DNA from: Protea cynaroides
Lineage: Eukaryota; Streptophyta; Magnoliopsida; Proteales; Proteaceae
Reading direction: 5' to 3'
DNA length: 64,000 bases
Assembly: GCA_028583415.1 (NCBI GenBank)
Contig: CM053271.1
Location: 84,317,789-84,381,788, forward strand
In this document: positions 23,322 to 35,219 of the stretch, piece after piece
Layout of the letters: every line of letters starts with the position of its first letter
How positions within the stretch are numbered: the stretch's first letter is position 1
Made by a program: the position numbers and the translations under genes
Notes under the pieces: model-generated
What the model was told of the DNA's origin: nothing
Seen by the model: only the letters and a program-made list of their open reading frames with translations
Databases searched by the model: none

Positions 23322-24522
23322 TTATTTTCTATGCTTAGTACACTCTCTTAAGACATGCCCTACTTGGTTGCAGTTAAAACATCTGATCCCCTTACCATTT
23401 TGCTTTGGTTGTTGTGGGGTTGCTGAAATGGTTTTGGTTGCAGCACTGAAGCCCTGGGTACGAAAGGGTTGGAATACCTTGGTGTTCCCTCCGTTGTAAA
23501 AATTTTCATTTGGCCTTTTGATTCCCCTATTTTGAGTAAAATTGCTCTCTTTCTGGCTCGACTCTATCACTCGAGCAATTTGTACAGCTTCATTGTAGAT
23601 TTTCTTCTCCAGTCCCAAAACATGTTCGTGTATGCTTCCCCTAAGTCCCATGACGAACCTTCGGGTTTTCTTATCCTCCTCTTGCATACTAACTGGTGCA
23701 AAGAAAAACAGCTCCTCATAACGCTGTTGATATGCGTTGATAGTCATCTTCCCCTGATATAAACTCAGGAACTCTCTCTCCATAGAATCTCTGAACTTCT
23801 AGGGAAGTATTTCTCAAAGAATGCCTCTTTGTATATATATCCCAGGTCAAGTGGGTGTGTTTGGTTAATAGATATGTCCTGGTAGACTTCCACCAATGGT
23901 GTGCATCGCTCTTGAGCATAAATGTGGCACACAACACTTTCTCCTCCTCATTTACTGTCATCATCATAAAATTTCTTTCCATTTCATCAATCCAGTGTGC
24001 CAGCCACAAAGGATCTGCTGGCTTACCATCGAATTCTTTGGGCTTCATCTTAAGAAAATGCCCGACCAGTCTGGAGCGGTCCAGCTGATACGGAGCATAG
24101 GCCCCGTACATAGGTGGTTGGTACTGATAACCACCTTGAGCTATCTCAGGTTTCTGCACTGGAGCTTGCATGACTGGTGTTTGAGGTGCATGGGGTACTG
24201 CATTACTTCCCCCTGGTATTGTGCTTGCCTGTCCTGCTGGCATCTGTGTCGTATGTATAGCTAGAAAAACCACGCCTATGGCAGCTTGCATATTAGTTTG
24301 CACCTGTTGTATTTGTTGCAGTTGTTGTGCCAAGTTCATTACGACTGTAACTAAATCTATAGGTAGGGCTGGAAAGTTTGTAGGATTTGTCTGACCATTA
24401 GCTCCTGGCGGTGCCACGTTTGGATTCTTTGGTACTTTAGGAATTTCTTGACTGGTTTCATCTATCGGTGGTGGTGGTGGGATTTGGTTACGTCCTCGTC
24501 TGTTCCCTTTTCGCCTAGCCAT
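23322..24522 (-). pseudogene. Element E gag, one frameshift
   Basis: Gag forms the virus-like particle and packages element RNA. The first frame starts at the ATG at 24522 with a basic MARRKGNRRGRN, a Pro-rich stretch, a Gln tract (AQQLQQIQQVQ), the Tyr/Pro-rich YQYQPPMYGAY and the capsid core (HWIDEMERNFMMM, DAHHWWKSTR). A frameshift near 23790 moves to a second frame (23783-23322) with REFLSLYQGKMTINAYQQRY and the CCHC knuckle CFNCNQVGHVLREC. Joined length of about 400 residues is normal for the clade. This is the best-preserved gag in the window. Confidence 0.9.
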
Positions 24523-26156
24523 TTCCTATTTTGGTGGTGTAGTGTCTAAAAAGTCATAGAACACGTGAGGCAATCATTATATACTTCATTCTCATATTTG
24601 GATACACTAACCAATGGTATTTTCAAATTTTTGAGATCAGTCAGTGAAAAATACTATCTTTTCTATGCAGGGTCGATGGTGGGGGTTGATGGTATGTTCA
24701 ACCCTAGGATCGACCCTGGAAATCACTGATTTTTACTGGGAATCGAGGGTCGATGCGGGGGTCGATGGGTGGGTCGATGGTCTTGGTCGAATTCTCCGAC
24801 CCCCGGACTAAAAATCAGATTTTTAAGTTTCGATTCTGAGTCCATTTCTCATTCTTCTTCCTTCGTTTCGACTAGTCTCATCCCTTTGAGTTGCTACCAT
24901 GGCAACTCCGATCCGTTGGTGGTTTGTGCTTCTTGTTTGGACGTCCACACCTCCTCTACAGGTATATCTTCTACGTTTTCATGTTTTTAGGTTTCCTTAC
25001 CTAGATTTTTGCTCGTATATCTCGTTTTCTTCCAATTAAACTTTTTCCAATCGTAAAAATTTGATTTTAATTGGGGGCTTCTGTTGTTGGTGGGTCAATG
25101 GACGAAAGCCCTCAAAATATTTGAGTTTCATTGGTTGGTTATCGAGAAACTCGAGATTTTCTCTTTTGCCCTATTTTTTGAAAATTTTAAATTTCTCGAA
25201 ATTTCTTCAAATTGAATCCCATTAGCTAACATTTCCAACAGTATGAGTCTTATAGGATAGTTTAAAATCTACTTAAGTCCTCCTGCCTACGTGTTTGGGT
25301 GAAAAGTGAGGCCTTTGACCAATTTACGTCGTTATAATGTCAAAAATTTTTATGTTTTTCTTCTCTACTAAGCCATTATCTGTTTTTCTTTGTTGTTGCT
25401 CTTGTATTTTGTCAGACCAAGTTTATTACAATCGTGGCTAAGGTACTTGGAAGTCCAGGTGATTGGCTGGAGTGGCCTAGTTGTTCACCTCTTTTGATTT
25501 TCTCCAATCTAAATATCATTATTTAGCATCTACTCAAATGAGTTTTCATTACCCATTCTCGACCCAGATAGTGGTGGGGTCAATTGCAACATCCTCTTCT
25601 TGCTTAGTGGGCAATAGATCAACTTGTAATGGATCTCACTCTGAGTCTCCACGTCACCCAAGAGTATAGCTTTATCATCTTTATAGTTGCTCTTATTCTT
25701 AATGTGTGGCCATTATTCTCTTATCTCTGTTTGGATTCAGCCCGAGACCTTTCCCTTTACCTTTGCAGGGAATTAGGCATTACTAGCCATTTTCTCCTTC
25801 CTTTGTCATACATCGAGTTTCACATCTTGTGAGTACCAACTCGGTATTCAATTTTTCTGCTTTACAGATGCTTCCTTCTTCTTACTGTACTATATCCTTT
25901 GTATTCCTAGATAACTGCCCGACTTATAGATAATACCCTATATTATTTGTTTATCAGGATAAATTTTGGTCTTCACTTTCTGTTTGAGTGTATATATATG
26001 GTTCCACCTTTTATATGTACATTATTGTCTTGTTAAGTTCTGTCTCAACCAACACAGGTGCTTATGGTGTGTTTGTATTAAAGGTTTTAATTCATCCTAA
26101 CTCAGTTCATGGACTCCAGTGGTAGTATTCAGGTTTAATGGGTAAGGCCTACGAGA
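24523..26156 (-). other. Element E leader (PBS to gag)
   Basis: Long leader without a sense ORF. A GGTCG array of the GGGTCGATGG type lies at about 24665-24800. On the plus strand a donor CTACAG|GTATAT at 24959 and an acceptor-like TTTTGTCAG near 25417 align with the predicted aORF intron of element C, but no aORF follows. About 25430-25990 matches the element D leader (49080-49660, reverse complement). Confidence 0.6.
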
Positions 26157-26168
26157 GCTCTGATACCA
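26157..26168 (-). other. Element E primer-binding site
   Basis: GCTCTGATACCA is the reverse complement of TGGTATCAGAGC, three bases from the 5' LTR. It pairs with the 3' end of initiator tRNA-Met. Confidence 0.9.
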
Positions 26169-26171
26169 AGT

Positions 26172-28545
26172 TGTCACACCCCAATTCCACACTATTCAGA
26201 ATGGTGTGATGAACCGTCAATAAACCAATGGTTCAACCAGGATCTCGAGTAGGCTATATCCGTGTTATCTAAACCTCATACATCCACATTCATAATCAGA
26301 GTAAATACACATGGCGGCAGTCTTATAGTAAATGAACTGAGAATCTAACTGTGATAACCATAAATAAATATCAAATTATTGTTAAATCAACTGAGACATA
26401 ATTAATTAAATAAATATCAATTACATGTCTTTAATAAAAATTAAACAAAATCTAATCGAATACGCATGAGTTGCACTCGCATGAGGAGTCATGCATATCC
26501 ACTAAGTTTTCAGCTTCCATTGTCGCCACATGTCCGTACACAGGAGCGTTCATATAATCTTCAACGGTGGTACCTGCATCATTAACTAAAAGTATTCGAA
26601 TTCAAAAGGGTGAGCACACATCACGGCTCAGTGAGCAAACAAAACAATGCAACAACCATATACATGCATTCAATTCATATCTGTGGTCTGGTATGTAAGT
26701 TTGCAATGTGCTATAGAAAGGATAGATGGCCGCCGCACCTCTATACACGAGTGTGTGGAAATGCCCAATGAAAACAGCACTGTCGCCCCACATGCACCCA
26801 CCATGGACAATATACACCCAATGAAAACGGCATTGCTGTACCGGTTGCCCATACCAACACATAAGCCCCTGTTGGCGAGGGCTTGCAAACTGGACTCGCA
26901 ACTAGCCAACCCTAATGTCAAACAATATATCCAAGGCCTCACCCCAGCATCCCTCAATACATCCATAGAGATAGAGCTAGGGTCTGGTGACCAGGCTGAA
27001 CCACAATGCCACGTCCCCCCTTGATGCCCTACGACATATTAGTTCCGCTAAGGTAATGGCAATACGACGACGTAGAGATAGAGCAAGAGTCTGGTGACTA
27101 GGCTGAACCACAATGTCACGTCCTCCCCCTGATGCTCCACTCACATCAAGTACACTAACACTTGCTTAGTGGACATGACTTGAATAGACCATGGCACAAT
27201 ATACCCCGATGAGAACGGCATCGAAGTACCGGTTGACACCAACCCTACCCGCACCATGTACACCTGCCAAACATAAACATTCACATGCCTATTCCTACCA
27301 TCATCAACATCATCATGTTATAATCAATAAATTTAAATATGCATGAACAGTAATATTAGAAATATTGGATGACATGTTGAATGCACATTACAAGCATACA
27401 TGCATATCACAATCATGGTATTGGACTCAAGAAATAAAAACAGTTTGTTATTAACCAATTAGTTTAGGTCTTGTTCCCTCACCTTTACTTGTTTGTAGAT
27501 CCTCTTTTAAGCCTTAAGAATCACTTTTATATCAATATTATATTGCTAGAAGACCTAACAAAGTCGATAAAATTTAATTAGAATTTATACTAATTTTTTT
27601 CAATTTGTTGTTAATTGGGGGTAGCAGGACGGGTAGGAGTTTTCTGCGACCCCCAGGTAGGGTCAATGCCTAGGGTCGGATGTCCCATCGACCCTAGGTG
27701 CTACGCCTCCTTTCTTGAACTTCCTGAATGCTGGGGGTCGATGCTAGGGTCGGAGGTTCCATCGACCCTAGGTGTGACCCCCCATGGTTTGAGTCAAAAA
27801 TATCAAATTTCGTCCATTCATTCATGATTGGGGTCCTATGGCTTGCTTCTACAATCCATTCCACACATGTTCTATGGTTTAGAACTATTATTTATTCACC
27901 TACATGGTTTCAATGATCTCCTCCATGGTTTCCATTGAAACCTAACCATGGATGGATGGTATTAGGGTTTCTCCTAACCTAGCTTCATCATAATCTATTC
28001 TAAGCTTTCAATTCAGATGGGGATTAAAGTTCATACCTTTTGTAGTCTGAGTTTCCAAGATATCTCTGAACTTCTTCTTCTTCCTTAGCCTTTTCTTCAA
28101 GTTTTCCTTCTCTTCTTCTCTTCCTTCTCTTCTCTTTCTCTCAATCCAATTAGGGTTGTAAAAGGAGTGAAAGAGGCTTAGAGACGTCCTATTTATAGAG
28201 TAAAACCTCCCAAAATAAGTCCCATTGAGTTTAAGAAAGGTCCAATTGAAATTAGGAAAGTTTCCTAATTTTTGGTACGTGCTGTTTTTACCGATTATCG
28301 GGGGTCGATGGGGGGTCGGATAATCCGAGACCCCAGCGACCCCTGGTCATGGGTCGATGGGGGGGTCAGACCTTCCTGTTTAGGCATGCGACCCTACCCT
28401 TATTTTGACTATTTTTTGAGTAAAATTTCGTATTGGGTCTTGGGTTTCTTCACACACTTGGTCCACTTGGCTCGACCATGATATATAGACGGGTCACGAC
28501 ACGAAATGTAAGGTTAGACCGGGTTCATGGCGTGTGGGTCTTATA
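26172..28545 (-). repeat. Element E 5' LTR
   Basis: It is 2374 bp, ending GGTCTTATA (CA to TA) on the plus strand. Same plan as the 3' LTR: array 1 28295-28370, TATA near 28190, donor GTATGAAC at 28036, array 2 27615-27790. Here exon 1 lacks the TAG found in the left LTR, so exon 1 and the 3' exon form one continuous frame when joined, although without an ATG. Confidence 0.95.
26452..26585 (-). other. Conserved LTR 3' exon in E 5' LTR
   Basis: It is 134 nt and nearly identical to 19232-19365: EDYMNAPVYG, HDSSCECNSCVFD, TAG. The acceptor reads CTTTTAG, followed by TTAATGATG where the left copy has TTGATGATG. Confidence 0.65.
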
Positions 28546-28550
28546 ATATG

Positions 28551-29942
28551 CGACTAGTACCTCTCGGGAGCTGGACATGAAGGGACCGATTGACCATACT
28601 GGTCGCACCATCCCTCATAGTGCTGCGATCGGTACCTGCGACCCGTATGCACTGTATAGGGTATTTGACCTGGTTGGTTTCCAACAAACATAAACTCTAA
28701 GGAACTAGTCCTAATTAAACCCTAACATCATGTAGGACCTTGTGATAACAAGATTGGATGCTGTGACGCGGAGAAAACTAGCAACTAAGCGTCAAGTAAG
28801 GGAATCGGATCCAAACCCTAATTAAATAATAACAGTAAAACGTTGTTAATAACTTTTGTTCTATGGAGTGTTGCTTGTTCATATTCACATGTCATCTTTA
28901 CTTTCAGTTAATATATTATTCATGCATACTCACTATGCTAGGTTGTGATTGTTAGGCCTGTGATTGTTTTCTTTGGTGTGTGGAATGTGAAGGGCCTAGG
29001 GTTTGGGATCATTCCTCACACTAGCACCTTTTCGTATCGCTTCTATCTTAGCATGCTTGGTACGGGTAGGGTATCAGGGGGAGGACGTGGCACTGTGGTC
29101 TCCGGCCTGGTCACCAGACTCTAGCCCTATCTCTATGCTATAGGAAGCTATGCTCAGATAGGGCTTACTGTGATGACATATAGGATTGGATAGTTGCGAG
29201 CCCAATTTGTAAGCCCTCGCCAATAGGGGTTTACATGTTGGTATGGGTAGGGCATCGGGGGAAGTGTTGGCGGTGTGTGATCCGGACACTTTAACTCTAT
29301 CTCTATTCCATGGTGGGTATATGTGGGATGACAATGGTGTTTGCTCCATTGGACAGATTCACACATTATTGTATAGAGGTGCGGTGACCGCCAACCCTTT
29401 CTATAGCACATTGCAAACTTAAAACCAGATCATAATGTGAATGTTACTCATGAATGTTGCTTGTTGCATTGTCTGATTTTCTTACTGAGCTAAGTTACGA
29501 GCTCACCCTTGTATATATACATGTTTTTAGATATTGATGCAGGTTATACTGTGGAGAACTACATGGATGCTCCAGTATATGGAGGTGTTGCTACTATAGA
29601 AGTGCAAGCAGGGGAGGATGAGCATGACGCTTCATGCGAGTGCCCTTTCTGCGTGTACCTCTAGGATGGTTTATTTTATTTATTTTATTTCAGTTAGATT
29701 CATAAATTGTGTAAAGATATTTTATTTACGTTTTAGTGTGGGGAATAATTGGTTACTATACTTACGATGTAGAACTCAACTCATTTAATTTAAGATTTCC
29801 ACTGTATTTATTTATATTCTGATTATGGTTATGTGCAATGATTTGTATTAGTGGATACGGTCTTATTGAGATCCTGGTGTGAACCGTTGGTTTAGTGGCG
29901 GTTCACTCACACTTCTGGTTCAGCCAAAATTAGGGTGTGACA
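28551..29942 (+). repeat. Element B 3' LTR, second part
   Basis: Resumes after the second ATATG copy with the rest of the ACCGGT-type array and runs to GGGTGTGACA, followed by the TSD TAACC (29943-29947). Together with 18186-18954 it makes about 2.16 kb, matching the 5' LTR length. Confidence 0.93.
29531..29664 (+). other. Conserved LTR 3' exon in B 3' LTR
   Basis: It is 134 nt, after CATGTTTTTAG: DIDAGYTVENYMDAPVYGGV, then EDEHDASCECPFCVYL and TAG, fully open. Same length and motif spacing as E and C despite a different LTR variant. Confidence 0.65.
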
Positions 29943-29947
29943 TAACC

Positions 29948-31440
29948 TAGACGCATCATTGTACAAGATAAATAATTCTCCTGGTATCGATATGGTTAAA
30001 ATGGGAGCTGATATCAGTCCTACCTTCAGTGTTTGGAAACACTCCTCAAATTTATCAGTTAAACAAACTTTTCTCCTTTCTTGGTTAGACTGGTGAGAGT
30101 TACGACGATTTTGGAGTATTCTTCCACGAATTATCGATAATACCTAGCTAAACCTAAGAAACTTTTAATTTCTGCAACATTCTTAGGTGCTTCCCATTTC
30201 ACAATGGCTTCGATCTTGCTAGGATCCACTTTAATTCCTTTAGCTGATACAACATGGCCTAAGAAAGCAACTTCACTTAGCCAGAACTCATACTTAGTAA
30301 ATTTAGCGTAAAGTTTTTCTATTCTTAGTCATTCCAGAGTGGCTCTAAGATTTGTGATATGAGTTTCCTTGTCCTTGGAGTATATCAGGATGTCGTCTAT
30401 AAATACAATGACCTATGTATCCAGCATATCATGGAATACTCAATTCATGAGTTCCATGAAAGTTGTGGGTGCGTTAATCAATCCGAAAGATATAACTAGG
30501 AATTCATAATGTCCATACCTTGTTTTGAATGCTATCTTCAGAATATCACTTTCCTTAATCTTCAACTGATGGTATCCTGATTGAAGATCAATCTTGGAGA
30601 ACATTTTGGCACCTTACAACTGGTCGAATAAGTCATCGATCCGAGGCAACGGATATCGATTCTTGATCGTGAGCTTGTTCAGTTCCTGGTAATCTATACA
30701 AAAAACGAACACTACCATCCTTCTTTTTTATGAACAATACCAGCGCTCCCCATGGTGATATACTGGGTGGAATATAATACTTGTCCAGCAACTCCTATAA
30801 TTGTACCTTCAATTCCTTTAATTCAGTATGAGACATTCGATAGGGTGCCTTAGATACTGGTGCGTCTCCTAGAATAAGGTTTATAACGAATTATGTCGCT
30901 CGATCAGGTGGTAATCCTGATAATTCCTTAGGAAATACATCTGAAAATTCATGCATAACTTCAATATCTTTCATTTGTAGTGCTTCCTTAGTGAGGTCGA
31001 CCACGGACACTAGGTACCCAACTCCTCTTTTCTTGAGGCATCTCCTAGCCTTTAATGCAGAAAGAATGAGTTTTTGTTTACGGGGAAGTTTGGTTCCCAT
31101 AAAACTGAACTCTGTGCCTTCCTTGTCTTTAAATGATATCTTCTTCTCAGAGCAAAGCAAAACTTGCTAAATGCTAGGATAACCAGTCCATCCCTAGGAT
31201 GACGTCAAAGTCTGCCATCTCGAGTTACACTAGGTTGGCATCCAAACTTCATCCATTTATAAGAACTGGACATGGTCCATAACCTTGATCTAATTCCACT
31301 TCTAATCCCATAGGTAACCGTACTAATAGCTTGTAATCTAACGATCTGAGGGGAATATTTAACTTCTTTCGAAAGACACTGATATAAATGAGTATGTGGC
31401 TCTAGAGTGAAAGAGTACTCTAGTGGATATGCCATTAATA
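29948..31440 (-). pseudogene. Element A reverse transcriptase and protease
   Basis: Right to left: protease core, here LFHSRATYSF near 31400 in which both catalytic Asp and Gly are replaced; the DFDV region around 31200; the linker FSDVFPKELSGLPPDRAT (30891); then RT with the catalytic FIDDILIYS around 30390 and the thumb up to the B insertion point. An in-frame TAG lies just before the FIDD box. Stops break the chain repeatedly. It joins the 3604-5590 segment once element B is removed. Confidence 0.88.
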
Positions 31441-31581
31441 GGTATGTTACCTATGATTTTTCTCCTTAAATTAATCTATATGCTCACACAAAACATTACA
31501 AACAAAAGGTTGAATCATACCTGTGACCACATCATGCGATGCGACAACATCCTTAGAAGTGACTGCATAAACCTTTCCTTA

Positions 31582-32250
31582 CTATAGTTGCTTCCTTGGC
31601 TTAGGACAATCTCTTGAATAATGTCCTACTTGATCACAATTAAAGCATTTAACTTCAGCATTACCCTGCTTCTGTTGAGGTTGGACTGTTGGAGTAGTCT
31701 TGGCTACATCATTGAAGCCTTGAGTACGGAAGGATTTAAATGTCTTGGAGTTTCCTCCGTTGAATGAGTCTTTCGGCCTCTTTAGACCCCTACTTTGAGC
31801 AAAGTAACTCTCTCTTTGACTAGACTCCAAAACTCGTGCTATCTGTATAGCTTCATTGTATATTTTCTTTTCCAGCCCCAAGACATGCTCTCGGATGCTT
31901 CCCCTAAGTCCCATACGAACATTCGGGTTTTGGAATCTTCTTCCTGCATGCTAGAGGGAGCAAAGAAGAACAGCTCTTCATAACATTGCTGATAAGCGTC
32001 TACAGACATTTGTCCATGATATAGACTCAGAAATTCTTTTTCCATTTGATCCCTGAAACTCCTTGGAAAATACTTCTCGAAGAAGGATTCTTTAAAGATA
32101 GCCCAAGTTAATTGGATGTGTTTTGTTAATAGATAACTTCGAGTGGACTTCCACTAGTGATATGCATCACCTTTCAGCATAAACGTGGCACATAATACTT
32201 TCTCTTCTTCGCTGACAGTCATCATCATAAAGTTTCTCTCCATCTCGTCC
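31582..32250 (-). pseudogene. Element A gag, C-terminal part
   Basis: Contains EFLSLYHGQMSVDAYQQCY (31839-32045), RGSIREHVLGLEKKIYNEA and the CCHC zinc knuckle CFNCDQVGHYSRDC (31582-31914), then KPRKQL and stop. One frameshift lies around 31915. Capsid sequence stops matching other gags at about 32250, where copia DNA begins. Confidence 0.88.
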
Positions 32251-32261
32251 ACATCCACCAA

Positions 32262-32736
32262 TGGAATACACAACCACAAAAAATATGTATAGAAATATAG
32301 CAACGAAAATAAATTTAAACAATCAAATCACAAGGGACACAGTAATTTTTGCATGAAAAACCCTTCCAAGGTGAAAGGGGAAAAACCACAGGACTTAGTC
32401 CAAGTAAATCTCAACTATAATAATAATGGGTACACAATACAATCCTCTCTAATCATAGCTAGAGGTTTCCAATCTCCAAGATAAATAACCCACTATTGGG
32501 TAATATAGTAACTCACCAAAATAATTGATGAAAATCCAAGAATACAAGAATACTCTCACCTCAATGCTGACGTAACAAATATTGAAAAGAACTGTCACCT
32601 TTCTCTCTTCCCTGAACAGGGAGAATGCCATCACACTACACGCACATACAAAGAATAAGAACTTCTTGATATCTCTCTTTCTTCTTCTCCAATCATTAAC
32701 CGTAGCAGACTTAGAGAAGGGTTTTCTTACTCTCAG
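32262..32736 (-). repeat. Copia F LTR, U5-side part
   Basis: Begins TGGAATACAC on the plus strand. It has the copia-typical GCATGAAAAACCCTTCCAAG and GTGAAAGGGGAAAAACCAC block. Cut by element C after ACTCTCAG. The left boundary is approximate by a few bases. No gene lies in it. Confidence 0.65.
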
Positions 32737-33014
32737 TGTCACACCCCAATTCTGAACCAACCAGAATGGTGTGATGAACCGTCTATGAACCAACAGTTCA
32801 ACCAGGATCTCATAGAGGCCGTGTCGATTTGATCAAACAGATATAACCACAACCATAATCAGAGTAAATAAACAATAGTGGAAGACTTTAATATTAATGA
32901 ACTGAGTATCTAATAGCCATAACATAATTAATTATCCAATTATCTCCAAATAACTCAAGACATAAAATAAAATAAGGTAATCAATTACATGTTCTGATAA
33001 TCCAACAACTAAAT

Positions 33015-33148
33015 CTAATCGAAAACACAAGAGTTGCACTCGCATGATGAATCATGCGACTCCACTATAGTTTCCACATCCATCGCAGCAACATGTCCAT
33101 AAATTGGTGCATTCATATAATCTTCCACGATAGGACCTGCATCATCAA
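33015..33148 (-). other. Conserved LTR 3' exon in C 3' LTR
   Basis: It is 134 nt, fully open: VDDAGPIVEDYMNAPIYGHV, HDSSCECNSCVFD, TAG. Predicted intron from donor 34691 is about 1.54 kb. Confidence 0.65.
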
Positions 33149-34109
33149 CTAAAAATATTCGACGTCGAAAGGGTGAGCACACATCATGGCTCAGTGAGCA
33201 AACAAAACAATGCAACAAACATATGCATGCATTCAATTCATATCTTTGGTCCGGTTTATAAGTTTGCAATGTGCTATAGAAAGGATTGGTGGCCGCCGCA
33301 CCTCTATACACGAGTGTGTGAAGCCGCCCAATGGATCAAACACCATTGCTATCCCACATGCACCCATCATGGAATAGAGATAGAGCTAAAGTACCCGGAT
33401 CAAACACCGCATAACGCTTCCCCTGATGCCCTACCCATACCAACACGTAAGCCCCTATTGGTGAAGGCTTACAAACTGGGCATGCAACTAACCAATCCTC
33501 ATGTCAAACAGTGTATCCAAGGCCTCACCCTAGCATCCCTCAATACATCCATAGAGATAGAGCTAAGGCCCCTCGACAAAGTCAGAGACTACAAGGTCTG
33601 AAACCACCACCCCTGATGCCCTACGACGTAATAGTTCTGCTAAGGTAATGACGATACGAAGATGTTAGTGGGCAAGACTTGAGTAGAGATAAAGCTAGAG
33701 TCTGGTGACTAGGATGAACCATAGTGTCATGTCCTCCCCCTGATGCTTCAGTCACATCAAGCACACTAACCACACACATACATTCACATGCCTATTCCAA
33801 ACGTCATCATCATCATTATGTTATAAATAAACAGAATTAAATATGCATGAGCAATAATAACAGGAATATTGGATGACATGTGAAATGCACATTACAAGCA
33901 TACAAGCATAGAATCATTCATGGCATTAGACTCAATAAGTAAAACAGTTTATTACTAGCCAATTCATTTAGGTCTTGTTCTCTCACCTTTAATCGATGAT
34001 TGTTCCCCGTCCAAGCTTTGTAAATCACTTTTAGACCACTTGAAAACCTAACAAATTTATAGATTTTAAATTAGAAATTATTTCCATCAATTCAGACTTT
34101 CAGAAGCTG

Positions 34110-34460
34110 AGTGGTCGCAGGTGCGGTTGCACCTGTGATCTCAGTTTCTGCGACCATAGGGTATGTGGTCGCTATGTGTGGTCGCATATCATGCGACCAT
34201 GCATGCGACCACACCCTTCCTGAAACTTCCCCGAGGGCATGTGGTCTCTATGTGTGGTCGCATACCTTGCGACCATACATGCGACCACACCCTCCCTAGA
34301 ACTTTCCTGAGGGCGTATGGTAGATATGTGTGGTCGCATACCATGCGACACACATGCGACCACACCCTCCCTGGAACTTTTCCAAGGGCGTGTGGTCGAT
34401 CACATGTATCTCGTGTGGTCGCATATCATGCGACCACACATGTGATGGTCGACTTTTCAC
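34110..34460 (-). repeat. GTGGTCGCAT array 2 of C 3' LTR
   Basis: Units of about 75 bp, each with GTGGTCGCATA...TGCGACCA inverted repeats separated by CCCTCC(C/T)..GAACTTTCC.GAGGGC. Homologous to 14157-14470 and to the interrupted array at 43945-44199 plus 46383-46480. Confidence 0.85.
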
Positions 34461-35219
34461 TCTCAACTCAATTCCTTCATGTTTCGATTCTTTGGCTTAC
34501 CATCATGATCCTTCCTATGATTGTTTTATGGCTTAAAATCCATATTTTTACATAATCCATCATCTAATAGATTCCCTCCATGGATCTCTTAGAATTTATG
34601 CATGGTTTTATGATTGGGGTCTCACTTTGAATCACTATCTCCTCCATGATCTATTCTAGGTATTTAACTGATGTGGAGAATGTTTTCGTACCTTAAACTT
34701 ATTGAAGATTCAGAGTTCTCTCTAAAATTCCTCCTCTTAGTCTTCCTCTTCAATTCTCCTTCTCTTCCTCCTCTTCTCTTTCTCTCTCTTTCAGTTTGAG
34801 TTCTAAAAGAATGAAAGAGGCTAAGGGACGTCCTATATAGAGGAAAACCCTCCATATAGAGTCCTACTTAGATTAGGAAAGAACTCCCTTCGGATTAAGA
34901 AGATTTCCTAATCACGGAGTTAGTCTGACTTCATATGGTCACACGTGGGGTCATAGAACTTGTCAACCACACATCTAAAAACTGTGACCACACGTCCCAG
35001 ACTCTAGTGTTTGCATTATTCTGAGGTGTGGTCGACCACACCTGTTTAGGTATGCCACCACACACTCTTAAATAGATGATTTTGGGTTCAATTTCATACC
35101 TAGCCTTGTGGTTTCTTCACGCACTTGGTCCGCTTGGCCCGACCATAATAGGAAGACCTGATACAAGATGGTAAGACCGGTTAGTACGATACGGGTCTTA
35201 CAACTTCCCCCTCTTATTA

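Larger units (their letters stand above)
18955..28545 (-). mobile_element. Element E: Tekay-type Ty3/gypsy, both LTRs, RT deleted
   Basis: 3' LTR 18955-21364, internal region 21365-26171, 5' LTR 26172-28545, TSD ATATG at 18950-18954 and 28546-28550. Gag is nearly whole, but a deletion joins protease directly to the pre-integrase region near 22950, removing RT and RNase H. The two LTRs are very alike by eye, so E is one of the younger layers. It shares its LTR variant (GGGTCGATGG arrays) and leader with element D and lacks the antisense ORF. Confidence 0.93.
5591..29942 (+). mobile_element. Element B: Tekay-type Ty3/gypsy with antisense ORF and no gag
   Basis: 5' LTR 5591-7709, leader, antisense ORF, PR-RT, RNase H-INT-chromodomain, then 3' LTR 18186-18954 plus 28551-29942. 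The TSD TAACC flanks both outer ends exactly, so this is a true insertion into A. Three later insertions interrupt it: solo LTR 7904-10191 in the leader, solo LTR 13382-15836 in RT, and element E in the 3' LTR. Gag is absent: the leader passes straight into protease sequence at about 12390. It could have moved only with gag supplied by another copy (inference). Confidence 0.9.
1291..32250 (-). mobile_element. Element A: Tekay-type Ty3/gypsy, split and 5'-truncated
   Basis: A reads right to left: 3' LTR 1291-3603, pol 3' half 3604-5590, pol 5' half and gag 29948-32250. The halves are separated by element B, whose TSD TAACC stands at 5586-5590 and 29943-29947. Both pol halves rejoin at a position matching element C around 37160. 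The start of gag, the leader and the 5' LTR are missing; gag stops matching at about 32250, where copia sequence begins. A is the oldest gypsy layer by nesting. Confidence 0.85.
32737..35202 (-). repeat. Element C 3' LTR
   Basis: It is 2466 bp. In LTR sense: array 1 (34925-35070, GTGTGGTCGACCACAC type), TATA CCTATATAGAG near 34838, purine-rich exon 1 with donor GTACGAAAAC at 34691, tandem array 2 (34110-34460), the CTCTATCTCTAT block and the 3' exon. The polypurine-like ACTTCCCCC lies immediately right, at 35203. Confidence 0.95.

Noticed and set aside
33173..33601. Long frames on the strand opposite to LTR sense (also 1946-2203, 8390-8638, 19480-19827, 26647-27024, 42991-43350), reading PDALPIPTRKPLLARACKLG and similar
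   Set aside because: They recur because the DNA of the R-U5 block is conserved. The frame is not kept: the first half reads CYRK-WWPPHLYTRV in C but AIER-GRRTSIHECV in E at the same bases. That is DNA conservation, not coding.
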